A DNA stretch of 64,000 nt from Loripinus fragilis (taxonomy: Eukaryota; Mollusca; Bivalvia; Lucinida; Lucinidae). This document shows positions 37,701-50,189 of this stretch, piece after piece (within the stretch, counting starts at the first letter, position 1; each line of letters begins with the position of its first letter). The notes below the pieces were generated by a model. That model did no database searches and was not told where the DNA came from. It saw only the letters and a list, made by a program, of their open reading frames with translations. The DNA is taken from positions 105,682,305 to 105,746,304 of the forward strand of contig OZ026518.1 of the NCBI GenBank assembly GCA_964019695.1, in the 5' to 3' direction. A program made the translations under genes and the position numbers.

Positions 37701-40700
37701 ACGTCAGCAGACGACATGGTCGATAACATTCGTTAAAATGTGCGTTTTCTGTCATATTCTTGTTGATTGACAAAATCTACCTACTTTGGATACGCAATAC
37801 TTGATCCTGAAACTCATAAAATACATCAGCAGACGTCAGAGTCGCTGACCCATTATACTGATGTTTCCTGGTCATATTCGTTCACTTACAGAAGCAGTCT
37901 AGTTTGGACCAAAACTACTTGACCATGCAGGTTCTAAAATACATCAGCAGACGACAGAATTGACAAAAGTCGCCATGCTTTGTGTTTCCTCTGCATAGTC
38001 CTCTACATGCAGGAGCAATCTAATCTGAGTCTGCGCTGTTTGACCATGAAACTTCTGGAATTCATCAGTAAATAAACAGGTAGACAACTGTTATTGTGAT
38101 TGAGTTTTCTGATCATATTCACTTATTTATTAGAATCAAACATCGCATGTAATACATGCTACTTATCTGCAGAAAACAAGACGAACTTATTAGGAGAATT
38201 ATGGGTTGTACGGTATAATCATTTGATGCGTGACTAACTGCTGAGTACCCCACGTGGTTGTTTGGTCTGTCCAGACCTGGGTAACTAATAGAGATCAGAG
38301 AAGGCGCCAACATGGTTAATTAACAAATATAACACAGGAGGCAAAGATCGTTAGTGGCCAGCTAGAGTTTTGACTTTGGCTTGATCACACGCTTATTCTT
38401 ACTGAAAGAATATTGTGATTTTTAGACTTTCTTTTGAAAGTTCTTGTTTGAAATAAAGCTCTCTGGGTACCAACCCCAGCACATACTGAGCATAGCTCAC
38501 TGGGTACCAACCCCAGCATATACTGAGCATACGCACTGGGTACCAACCCCAGCGTATTGCAGAAGCAAATTACAGTCAGTACCAACCTGACAGCTTCTAA
38601 AATCAGTTAATAAACACAACTATGTGTAGCTTACCAAGAGTCAGGACCCATACCTTACACGGGTCTACCATCAGATACGCTAGTGGTTTTCATCACTCAT
38701 AGTATGGCAAATTCTGAACAGACTGCTCATTGGTGAAACACAACTGATCTTTGCTACAAGAAATAAACGTGTTATTTCCATAACACACACACTTACACCT
38801 ATAAACGGCGCAAAACAAAAGCGAAATTGAGTGCGTAATTGTGACATTTACTGGTCATATTCACTTATTTTTGAGCACTCATTCGGTGTGTCTTTATTTG
38901 CAACTGAAGAAGAGAAGTTTTCTTCTCGAAAACGCGTTCTTGCGGACCTGGCTATTGTCTGCTGGGGATAGAGACATACACAAGTAAGTTTCTATTATAG
39001 AAACAACTTAGTGAACACGCTCGTGAAGAGCTGTTTAGTACAAATGTGTGTTATACACGACACGCCAATACACATGTACAATAGAGGTATTCTAACACCG
39101 AAATAAGCAACACTTAAAGCTATTAAAAACAAAAGCTACTTCTCTAGAAACCTCATCACAACAAAGTAATGAGAAGTAAAAACCTTGGGTTTAGACAAAC
39201 CGGGACTATTTCACTAACTGGGCGTGTGGATAATCCTAGGCAAAATGAGCTCTCTTCTATCGAGAGGCCTTCACACCCCCCTCTTATAACTGTATGTTTT
39301 AGGCACCCAGATTATGCCCATAGTAGGAACTCGTTAACAGTGGCCCCGGAAACGGTGTGGCCAAGAGTTGGGAGTACTCATTTTGCTGACCAGAACAGTC
39401 ATATTGGATTACTCATTGAAAGAGATTGTAAAGTTAAAAAGGAGAGCCATGAATCTCCACAAAGAACTCAGCATCAAACGTGCCATATTTAGTACATATT
39501 GAGCACTATGACAAAATAACGGGTCTATTTAGCCCAATAACTTGTTGACCAAGAAACTTATGTTAAAATACATCAGCGGACTACAGGGTCGACGACATTT
39601 GTCAAAATTTGCGTTTCCTGTCATATCTTTATATTGCTTTCAAATGAACTTAGCTTGGATACGCACTATTTGACCATGTCGCTCCTAAATACGTCAGCGG
39701 ACGTCAGGGTCGACAACCCATTGTGATTGACGTAGACTGGTCATATTCGTTTATTACAGAAGCAGTCTAGTCTGGATTCACACTATTTGACCACACATCA
39801 GCTTCTAGAATACTTCAGCAAACGACAAAGTTGTCAAAATTCGTCAAAATTTGCGTTTCCTGTCAAATTGTCTTTTGTGTACAAAATTAACCTAACTCAG
39901 ATACGCAATTTTCGACCACGAAGCTCCTAAAATACGTCAGCGGACGTCAGGGTCGACTGCCTATCAATACTGACGTTTCCTGGTCATATTCACTCACTTA
40001 CAGAAGCAGTCTAATCTGGACCAACACCTTTTGACCACGTAGCTTCTAAAATACGTCAGCAGACGACATGGTCGATAACATTCGTTAAAATGTGCGTTTT
40101 CTGTCATATTCTTGTTGATTGACAAAATCTACCTACTTTGGATACGCAATACTTGATCCTGAAACTCATAAAATACATCAGCAGACGTCAGAGTCGCTGA
40201 CCCATTATACTGATGTTTCCTGGTCATATTCGTTCACTTACAGAAGCAGTCTAGTTTGGACCAAAACTACTTGACCATGCAGGTTCTAAAATACATCAGC
40301 AGACGACAGAATTGACAAAAGTCGCCATGCTTTGTGTTTCCTCTGCATAGTCCTCTACATGCAGGAGCAATCTAATCTGAGTCTGCGCTGTTTGACCATG
40401 AAACTTCTGGAATTCATCAGTAAATAAACAGGTAGACAACTGTTATTGTGATTGAGTTTTCTGATCATATTCACTTATTTATTAGAATCAAACATCGCAT
40501 GTAATACATGCTACTTATCTGCAGAAAACAAGACGAACTTATTAGGAGAATTATGGGTTGTACGGTATAATCATTTGATGCGTGACTAACTGCTGAGTAC
40601 CCCACGTGGTTGTTTGGTCTGTCCAGACCTGGGTAACTAATAGAGATCAGAGAAGGCGCCAACATGGTTAATTAACAAATATAACACAGGAGGCAAAGAT

Positions 40701-40776
40701 CGTTAGTGGCCAGCTAGAGTTTTGACTTTGGCTTGATCACACGCTTATTCTTACTGAAAGAATATTGTGATTTTTA

Positions 40777-41640
40777 GACTTTCTTTTGAAAGTTCTTGTT
40801 TGAAATAAAGCTCTCTGGGTACCAACCCCAGCACATACTGAGCATAGCTCACTGGGTACCAACCCCAGCATATACTGAGCATACGCACTGGGTACCAACC
40901 CCAGCGTATTGCAGAAGCAAATTACAGTCAGTACCAACCTGACAGCTTCTAAAATCAGTTAATAAACACAACTATGTGTAGCTTACCAAGAGTCAGGACC
41001 CATACCTTACACGGGTCTACCATCAGATACGCTAGTGGTTTTCATCACTCATAGTATGGCAAATTCTGAACAGACTGCTCATTGGTGAAACACAACTGAT
41101 CTTTGCTACAAGAAATAAACGTGTTATTTCCATAACACACACACTTACACCTATAAACGGCGCAAAACAAAAGCGAAATTGAGTGCGTAATTGTGACATT
41201 TACTGGTCATATTCACTTATTTTTGAGCACTCATTCGGTGTGTCTTTATTTGCAACTGAAGAAGAGAAGTTTTCTTCTCGAAAACGCGTTCTTGCGGACC
41301 TGGCTATTGTCTGCTGGGGATAGAGACATACACAAGTAAGTTTCTATTATAGAAACAACTTAGTGAACACGCTCGTGAAGAGCTGTTTAGTACAAATGTG
41401 TGTTATACACGACACGCCAATACACATGTACAATAGAGGTATTCTAACACCGAAATAAGCAACACTTAAAGCTATTAAAAACAAAAGCTACTTCTCTAGA
41501 AACCTCATCACAACAAAGTAATGAGAAGTAAAAACCTTGGGTTTAGACAAACCGGGACTATTTCACTAACTGGGCGTGTGGATAATCCTAGGCAAAACGA
41601 GCTCTCTTCTATCGAGAGGCCTACACACCCCCCTCTTATA
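40777..41640 (-). repeat. Right terminal inverted repeat (864 bp)
   Basis: Inverse of 27801-28664. It ends CCTACACACCCCCCTCTTATA. Satellite sequence resumes within about 10 bases (GGGTAAGGGTCAAGATAAAC). Confidence 0.9.
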
Positions 41641-44600
41641 AATATATGGGTAAGGGTCAAGATAAACTGGCCTGGACAGCTTCCCCCCCCCCTTTTCACC
41701 CCTGTAACTTAGTATACGTAACAATGAAACAAAGAAAACAGCTGAAATCGACTTGAATTATGTTTATAATCTTCACATTCAGATAATTAAAAATAAGTAG
41801 ACTTAGCAAAATAATTTTACTTTGATACCCAAGTGGGTGTGTGTGTGTGTGGGGGGGGGCAAGATAAACTGGCCTGGACAGCTTGCCTCCCACCCCTTCA
41901 ATTAAGCATACAGAACAATACGACTAAGAAAACAGCTGAATTTGACTTGAATTATGTTTATAAATGATACATAATAACAACCAGATAGTTTTAAATAAGT
42001 AGAATTAGCAAAATAATTTTACTTTGATACCCAAGTGGGTGGGGGACAAGATAAACTGTCCTGGACAGCTTGCTCCCGCCCCTGTAACTAAGTATATGGA
42101 ACAATGCGACAAAGAAAACAGCTGAATTTGACTTGCGTTATGTTTATAATTGATACATCTTTACATTCAGACAGTTTAGAATAAGTAGTATTAGCAAAAT
42201 AATTTTACTTTGATTCCCAAGTGGGTGGGGGGCAAGAGAATCTGGCCTGGACCAATGCGACAAATAAAACAGCTGAATTTGACTTGTATTATGTTTATAA
42301 TTGATACATCTTCACATTCAGATAGTTTAAAATAAGTAGAATAAGCAAAATAATATTACTTTGATACCCAAGTGGATAGGGGCAAGATAAACTGGCCTGG
42401 ACAGCTTGTCCCCCACCCCTGCAACTAAGCATATGTAACAATGCGACAAAGAAAACAGCTGAATTTGACTTGAATTATGTTAATAATTGATACATCTTCA
42501 CAATCAAATAGTTTAAAATAAGTAGAATTAGCAAAATAATTTTACTTTGATACCCAGGTGGGTGAGGGTGGGCAAAATAAATTGGCCAAGACATCTTACC
42601 CCCCACCCCTGCAACTAAGCTTACAGAACAATCCTACAAAAAACCCAGCTGAGTTTGACTTGAATTATGTTTATAATTGATACATCTTCACAATTAGATA
42701 ATTAAAAAAAGTAGAATTAGCAAAATATTTTACTTTGATAATAAGGTGGTTGGGGGGGGGGGGGGGGGGGGGCAAAATAAACTGGCCTGGACAGCTTACC
42801 ACCCTCCCCTGCAACTAAGCATACAGAACAATCCTACAAAAACCAGCTGAATTTGACTTGAATTATGTTTATGATTAAAATATCTTCACATTCAGATAGT
42901 TTAAAATAAGTAGAATTAGCAAAATAATTTTACTTTGATACCCAAGTGGGTGGGGGGCAAGATAAACTGGCCTAGACAGCTTGCCCCCCACCCCTGTAAC
43001 TAAGTATACGGAACAATGTGACAAAGAAAACAGCTGAATTGACTTGAATTATATTTATAGTTGATACATCATCACATTCAGATAGTATAAAATAAGTAGA
43101 ATTAGCAAAATAATTTTACTTTGATACCCAAGTGGGTAAGGGTCAAGATAAACTGGCCTGGACAGCTCCCCCCACCCCCCTAATCACCCCTGTAACTAAG
43201 TATACGTAACAATGAAACAAAGAAAACAGCTGAAATCGACTTGAATTATGTTTATAATTGATACATCTTCACATTCAGATAATTAAAAATAAGAAGAATT
43301 AGCAAAATAATTTTACTTTGATACCCAAGTGGGTGTGGGGTGGGGGGGGAAGATAAACTGGCCTGGACAGCCTGCCTCCCACCCCTGCAATTAAGCATAC
43401 AGAACAATACGACTAAGAAAACAGCTGAATTTGACTTGCATTATGTTTATAAATGATACATCATAACAATTAGATAGTTTAAAATAAGTAGAATTATCAA
43501 AATATTTTACTTTGATACCCAAGTGGGTGGGGGGCAAGATAAACTGGCCTGGACAGCTTGCCCCCACCCCTGTAACTAAGTATACGGAACAATGCGACAA
43601 AGAAAACAGCTGAATTTGACTTAAATTATGTTTATAATTGATACATCTTTACATTCAGATAGTTTAGAATAAGTATTATTAGCAAAATAATTTTACTTTG
43701 ATTCCCAAGTGGGTGGGGGGCAAGAGAATCAGGCCTGGACAGCTGACACCCACCACTGCATCTAAGTATACGGAACAATGCGACAAAACAGCTGAATTTG
43801 ACTTGCATTATGTTTATAATTGATACGTCTTCACATTCAGATAGTTTACAATAAGTAGTATTAGCATAATAATTTTACTTTGATACCCAAGTGGGTGGGG
43901 GGGCAAGATAAACTGGCCTGGACAGCTTGCCCCCCACCCCTGCAACTAAGTATACTGAACAATGCAACAAAGAAAACAGCTGAATTTGACTTGAATTATG
44001 TTTATAATTGATACATCTTCACAATCAACAATCAAATACTTTAAAATAAGTAGAATTAGCAAAATAATTTTACTTTGAAACCCAGGTGGGTGGGGGGGGG
44101 GGCAAAATAAATTGGCCTGGACAGCTTGCCCCCACCCCTGCAACTAAGTATAGGGAACAATGCGACAAAGAAAACAGCTGAATTTGACTTGCGTTATGTT
44201 TATAATTCATACATCTTCACAATCAAATAGTTTGAAATAAGTAGGATTAGCAAAATATTTTACTTTGATACCAAGGTGGGTGGGGGAGGCAAAATAAACT
44301 GGCCTGGACAGCTTACACCGCACCCCTGCAACTTAGCATACAGAACAATCCTACCAAAAACCATCTGAATTTGACTTGAATTATGTTTATAATTGATATA
44401 TCTTCACAATCAGATAGTTTAAAATAAGTAGAATTAGCATGATAATTTTACTTTGATACCCAAGTGGGTGAGGGGCAAGATAAACTGGCCTGGACAGCTT
44501 GCCCCCCACCTCTGCAACTAAGTATATGGATGAATGCGACAAAGAAATCAGTTGAATTTGACTTGAATTATGTTTATAATTGATACATCTTCACAATCAG

Positions 44601-47600
44601 GTAGTTTAAAATAAGTAGAATAAGCAAAATAATTTTACTTTGATACCCAGGTAGGTGGGGGCCAAAATAAACTGGCCTGGACAGCTTGCTCCCCTACCCG
44701 GGAACTAAGTATATGGAACAATGCAACAAAGAAAACAGCTGAATTGACTTGAATTATATTTATAGTTGATACATCATCACATTTAGATTGTATAAAATAA
44801 GTAGTATTAGCAAAATAATTTTACTTTGATACCCAAGTGGGTAAGGGTCAAGATAAACTGGCCTGGACAGCTTCCCCCCCCCCTTTTCACCCCTGTAACT
44901 TAGTATACGTAACAATGAAACAAAGAAAACAGCTGAAATCGACTTGAATTATGTTTATAATCTTCACATTCAGATAATTAAAAATAAGTAGACTTAGCAA
45001 AATAATTTTACTTTCATACCCAAGTGGGTGTGTGTGTGGGGGGGGGGGGGCAAGATAAACTGGCCTGGACAGCTTGCCTCCCACCCCTTCAATTAAGCAT
45101 ACAGAACAATACGACTAAGAAAACAGCTGAATTTGACTTGAATTATGTTTATAAATGATACATAATAACAACCAGATAGTTTTAAATAAGTAGAATTAGC
45201 AAAATAATTTTACTTTGATACCCAAGTGGGTGGGGGACAAGATAAACTGGCCTGGACAGCTTGCTCCCGCCCCTGTAACTAAGTATATGGAACAATGCGA
45301 CAAAGAAAACAGCTGAATTTGACTTGCGTTATGTTTATAATTGATACATCTTTACATTCAGATAGTTTAGAATAAGTAGTATTAGCAAAATAATTTTACT
45401 TTGATTCCCAAGTGGGTGGGGGGCAAGAGAATCTGGCCTGGACCAATGCGACAAATAAAACAGCTGAATTTGACTTGTATTATGTTTATAATTGATACGT
45501 CTTCACATTCAGATAGTTTAAAATAAGTAGAATAAGCAAAATAATATTACTTTGATACCCAAGTGGATAGGGGCAAGATAAACTGGCCTGGACAGCTTGT
45601 CCCCCACCCCTGCAACTAAGCATATGTAACAATGCGACAAAGAAATCAGCTGAATTTGACTTGAATTATCTTAATAATTGATACATCTTCACAATCAAAT
45701 AGTTTAAAATAAGTAGAATTAGCAAAATAATTTTACTTTGATACCCAGGTGGGTGGGGGTGGGCAAAATAAATTGGCCAAGACATCTTACCCCCCACCCC
45801 TGCAACTTAGCTTACAGAACAATCCTACAAAAAACCCAGCTGAGTTTGACTTGAATTATGTTTATAATTGATACATCTTCACAATTAGATAGTTTAAAAT
45901 AAGTAGAATTAGCAAAATAATTTTACTTTGATACCCAAGTGGGTTGGGGGGGGGGGGGCAATATAAACTTGCCTGGACAGCTTCCCCCCCCCCCCCTAAC
46001 CCCTGCAACTAAGCATACGGAACAATTTGACAAAGAAAACGGCTGAACTTGACTTGAATTATGTTTATAATTGATACATCTTCACAATCAAATAGTTTAA
46101 AATAAGTAGAATTAGCAAAATAATTTTACTTTGATACCCAGGTGGGTGGGGGAGGCAAAATAAACTGGCCAGGACAGCTTACCCCCACCCCTGCAACTAA
46201 GCATACAGAACAATCCTACCAAAAACCATCTGAATTTGACTTGAATTATGTTCATAATTTATACATCTTCACAATCAGATAGTTTAAAATAAGTAGAATT
46301 AGCAAATTGATTTTACTTTGATACCCAAGTGGGTGAGGGGCAAGATAAATTGGCCTGGACAGCTTGCCCCCCACCCCTGCAACTAAGTATGTGGAAAATT
46401 GCGACAAAGAAATCAGTTGAATTTGACTTGAATTTTGTTTATAATTGATACATCTTCACAATCAGATAGTTTAAAATAAGTAGAATAAGCAAAATAATTT
46501 TACTTTGATACCCAGGTAGGTGGGGGCAAAATAAACTGGCCTGGACAGCTTGCCCCCCCTACCCTGGAACTAAGTATACTGAACAATGCGACAAAGAAAA
46601 CAGCTGATTTGACTTGAATTATATTTATAATTGATACATCATCACATTCAGATAGTATAATAAGAAGAATTAGCTAAATAATTTTACTTTGATACCCAAG
46701 TGGGTGGGGGTCAAGATAAACTGGCTTGGACAGCTTCCCCCCCCCCCCCCCCCCTTATCACCCATGTAACTAAGTATACGGAACAATGAAACAAAGAAAA
46801 CAGCTGAAATCGACTTGTATTATGTTTATAATTGATACATCTTCACATTCAGATAATTAAAAAAAGTAGAATTAGCAAAATATTTTACTTTGATAATAAG
46901 GTGGTTGGGGGGGGGGGGGCAAAATTAACTGGCCTGGACAGCTTACCACCCTCCCCTGCAACTAAGCATACAGAACAATCCTACAAAAAACCAGCTGAAT
47001 TTGACTTGAATTATGTTTATAATTGATATATCTTCACATTCAGATAGTTTAAAATAAGTAGAATTAGCAAAATAATTTTACTTTGATATCCAAGTGGGTG
47101 GGAGGCAAGATAAACTGGCCTAGACAGCTTGCCCCACACCCCTGCAACTAAGTATAAGGAACAATGGGACAAAGAAATCAGATAAATTTGACTTTAATTA
47201 TATTTATAATTGATACATCTTCACAATCAGATAGTTTAAAATAAGTAGAATAAGCAAAATAATTTTACTTTGATACCCAGGTGGTAAGATCCAGGGTCAA
47301 GATAAACTGGCCTGGACAGCTTGCCCCTCTACCCTGGAACTAAGCATACGGAACAATGTGACAAAGAAAACAGCTGAATTTGACTTGAATTATGTTTATA
47401 AATCATACATCATCACAATCAGATAGTTTAAAATAAGTAGAAATAGCAAAATAATTTTTACTTTGATACCCAAGTGGGTGGGGTCAAGAGAAACTGGCCT
47501 GGACAGATTGCCCCCCACCCCTGCAACTAAGTATACGGAACAATGCAACAAATAAAACAGCTGAATTTGACTTGAATTATGTTAATAATTTATACGGCTT

Positions 47601-47627
47601 CACATTCAGATAGTTTAAAATAAGTAG
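41641..47627 (+). repeat. Satellite array 2, monomers of about 190 bp
   Basis: About 31 head-to-tail monomers of the same family as array 1. Blocks recur 3.19 kb apart (for example 41696 and 44887, and a shortened monomer with GGCCTGGACCAATGCGACAA at about 42245 and 45430), and the block at 42730-44075 matches 26461-27800 of array 1. G-runs reach about 20 bases near 42753. It ends at 47627, where unrelated sequence begins. Confidence 0.95.
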
Positions 47628-48345
47628 GACCCAACCACGGGGGCACACACACAAACAATAGAATCATTTTTGGGTATTTCAAAGTCCCACTTCAAAAGCA
47701 TGAATGGTTCTGTGAAAGAACAGTTGTGGAATAATCAAGGAACCGCTCTTTTTCATCTGCGTCTAAGCAAACATTCTCAGTTCCATCCATGTAATGACAA
47801 TGTGCCAAATCATTTTCAGTGTGGTAAACCCCCTGTCTGTCATTAATAGGTCCCAAAGACAGTAAAGCTATTGTTGCATGCAATCATCTGGAAAACAACA
47901 AATATTCGTGCTTGAAAAAATACTGTAATAATTGGCATATTTTGCTTCATGTAATCATAATTTAGGAGTACCATTGATAACAATTGCTTATTATTATGCA
48001 ATATCAGCATTAAGCACATTATGCTTTATTCTGTCCCTTGCTTAGAAAAAAGGAAAACACAAGATAAACAAACTTCTCTCCTCTTCTGATGCCAACCGTA
48101 GAACAGATAAGAATTGATAAAAAAGCTTGAAAAGAAGAAGAACGACAGCAAATAGAAAAAAGAACAAGCTAAAAAGGCTCAGAATACAATTTCTATGCTA
48201 AATAATGATGATGAAGCTGACATTGAAGATGACTCTTTGGTTTTCACAGACTCATCCTCCAAAGATCATCATTCTAAAGGAACACTCCCAAGGTTGTATC
48301 TTAAATTATGAAAGATTTTAATTCCCTCATAATTATTATTTACAA
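47628..48345. other. Non-satellite sequence with two possible coding remnants
   Basis: The - strand has a 63-codon open frame (47692-47883), preceded by a pyrimidine-rich AG. On the + strand, 48164-48310 reads AKKAQNTISMLNNDDEADIE followed by DDSLVFTDSSSKDHHSKGTL before a stop. Upstream, a lysine/glutamate-rich stretch appears in other frames, as if broken by indels in A-runs. Both look protein-like, but I recognise neither and they lie on opposite strands. They could be exon fragments, retrocopy relics or chance. Confidence 0.25.
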
Positions 48346-48610
48346 AGTAAGAAACAGGGCAAAGATCAGGAATCGATACAATCAAGCACCACACCTGACC
48401 CAGGATACCAATTGGAAAGTGCCAACGTCACAATTAGGCATCACAAACGAGAGCCAAGAGGTCAGTTCTTTCCCAGCAGGTGACCACAAGGCATCAACAA
48501 ACAGACGGGCATGAAAGTATAACAAAACAAGACAGAAATAACAAAAATGATCCACAAAAGAAGCACCACCTTGGAACGGTCAGTAAAAATATTTTACTGG
48601 AGGGCTTAAA
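48346..48610 (+). repeat. Dispersed repeat, ATCAGGAATCGATACAATCA...CAGTAAAA family
   Basis: Matches 59862-60107 in order: GATCAGGAA, CACACCTGACCCAGGA, GAGAGCCAAGAGGTCAG, TTTCCCAGCAGGTGACCACA, TGATCCACAAAAGAAG and GTCAGTAAAA. Shorter pieces occur at 17118, 54768 and 54937. Non-coding, class unknown. Confidence 0.75.
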
Positions 48611-49540
48611 CCGATTTAACGGTGCACCAACCTCACCCTTAGTTCAGATGTGGAACAAGACACATAGATGTTTGCATGAAAGACCCCTAACTAATCAATG
48701 CGTCATCTCCTAGAACATATAAATCAATATATAAAAATGAGATAAAGCAAAGATAAGGACTCAACAGTAAATAAAACTGAATACCAGAACAAAAGAAATC
48801 TAACAGGTAATTCCCGGCGGGCCTGACAACAGCCAAAGCATCAAGCCCCTACCATCTCATCAATAGATAAGTCTTTAAGTCGGAACCATCATAGAGTCTG
48901 AAGTCTGACCCACCGGCATGCAATTAAAGAGGAAAGCAAAGTTGTCAACTGTCATTGGGTTGACCACCAAGCATGCAGTCTGTTGCAATACATTAATGTT
49001 ATAGACAATCTTTTTATAATGGGTAATTATTTTACTTAACTGAAAATTTATTAGAGCCAACAATCTTTCTCAATTTACATTAATACACAAGTATAGATTT
49101 TAAACATAGAATATCAACATTTAGTAAGTCATCTAGATATCTTGGTGGTTAAATGTTTCAATAATATCAGTTTGATTATTGCCTGAATGACACATTTTGA
49201 CGTCTATCTCATAGCAGAAAAAAACGAATCTGCAACAAGAGGACCACAATTCTTACCCATTGGAACACCTACAATTCATCTATACAATTGCGAGCCAAAT
49301 CTAATAGATATATTGTCCAATTGATTATGGAGAGCGTCACACATGTTCTGAAATGACCACAAATTATATCTCTCGGGGAAACAGATTTAAACAAATCTGG
49401 GATTTATTTCTGTATCCCTTGCAAATGTAATGTTTTGTGTACATAAATTGTTTGAATCAGGATGTATTTATATTTGAATAAAATATTGTTTACACTAAAT
49501 TATATCTTTTAGGTTGCTCAGAAGAGAAAAAAAATGAATT
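48611..49540. other. No supportable feature
   Basis: AT-rich sequence. Short open frames lack any recognisable motif, and I see no exon with convincing splice sites. Confidence 0.5.
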
Positions 49541-50062
49541 AGCTTGAATTGCTTGGAAAACTAGGATATGTGCCATCAGAAAGAGAAGCAAATGTACAAT
49601 GTGTACCAAGACGCTGTGCTAAGCAGCGCGAATTCGGCGTCACTGCGATACCGTTACATGGTGTGGTGGTGATGGGTGTCACCACAGGGGTGATGTTAGT
49701 CAGAGGTTGCCCGTAGAACCGGGCTGGAAGTCCCTGAAAGACTAGCCAATGACATAGGCTGAGGGATAGTTCACATGACCAGATCTGCTGATGGGTGAAA
49801 GAGAGGAGTCATCTGGTTAGAACCATTGAAAGAGCATCGTGGTGATCTACTGAGTGAGTTCTGAAGATACAAAGCTTCTCCAGCTTCCAGTCACAGCCAC
49901 ACCATGGGATAAGGCAAGGTTAACCCCTAATTTACCACAATGGGCCAAAACTTTGTAATAAAGAGCTAGTATTGTATTCTCATCTTGCATTGATGCGTGT
50001 GTCTTGGTCTAGCGTATCCTCCATCTTGGTGCAAGGGGCTGGTCAATGTGTGTGTGTACACT
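49541..50062 (+). mobile_element. Possible decayed LTR
   Basis: A GC-richer island. A polypurine-like AGAAAGAGAAGCAAA stretch is followed by TGTACAATGTGTACC. About 370 bases on there is an AATAAA (about 49959), then CATCTTGCATTGATGCGTGT and GTCTTGGTCTAGCG, then TGGTGCAAGGGG, which could be read as a primer-binding site. This order resembles U3-R-U5 of a Gypsy-type LTR. No partner LTR or internal gene was found in the window. Confidence 0.3.
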
Positions 50063-50189
50063 CAATTATCAAAATAAAACCGGCCATAGCCTAACACTTT
50101 TACTAGATATATATTATATTGTCCCCCGTTTTTTCAAAGAAAAGCGAGTGGGCATAAAATTCAGCATTTAGTCCGCCCCCTTCCAAGTA

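Larger units (their letters stand above)
27801..41640. mobile_element. 13.84-kb fold-back structure with 864-bp terminal inverted repeats
   Basis: The terminal repeats are 27801-28664 (left) and 40777-41640 (right), equal in length and almost identical. They start TATAAGAGGGGGGTGTGTAG and end with the inverse followed by TATA. TATA at both outer edges may be a 4-bp target duplication. Satellite monomers lie on both sides with nearly the same register. Interior order: spacer (28665-28885), array of about 120-bp units (28890-31711), diverged right-end copy (31712-32872), then 3.73 units of 2,352 bp (32877-41640). No transposase, polymerase or recombinase was recognised, so it appears non-autonomous. 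It resembles fold-back elements in design but I cannot assign a superfamily. Tandem expansion after insertion, or an assembly artefact, could explain part of it. Confidence 0.8.
32877..41640 (+). repeat. 2,352-bp tandem repeat, 3.73 copies
   Basis: Copies start at 32877, 35229, 37581 and 39933; the last is cut at the outer end of the right terminal repeat. Each full unit has four parts: units of about 120 bp; a segment of about 300 bp; an 864-bp copy of the terminal repeat (33721-34584, 36073-36936, 38425-39288, 40777-41640); and about 270 bp of unrelated sequence plus further 120-bp units. Spot comparison shows only a handful of substitutions per unit (for example GGCGTG/GGACGTG at about 36869, and one A/T change near 39270), so amplification was very recent or is actively homogenised. 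Confidence 0.95.

Noticed and set aside
47692..47883. 63-codon - strand frame ending in DYSTTVLSQNHSCF
   Set aside because: A pyrimidine-AG lies upstream, but the frame has a TGA just inside it and no donor or homologue is evident.
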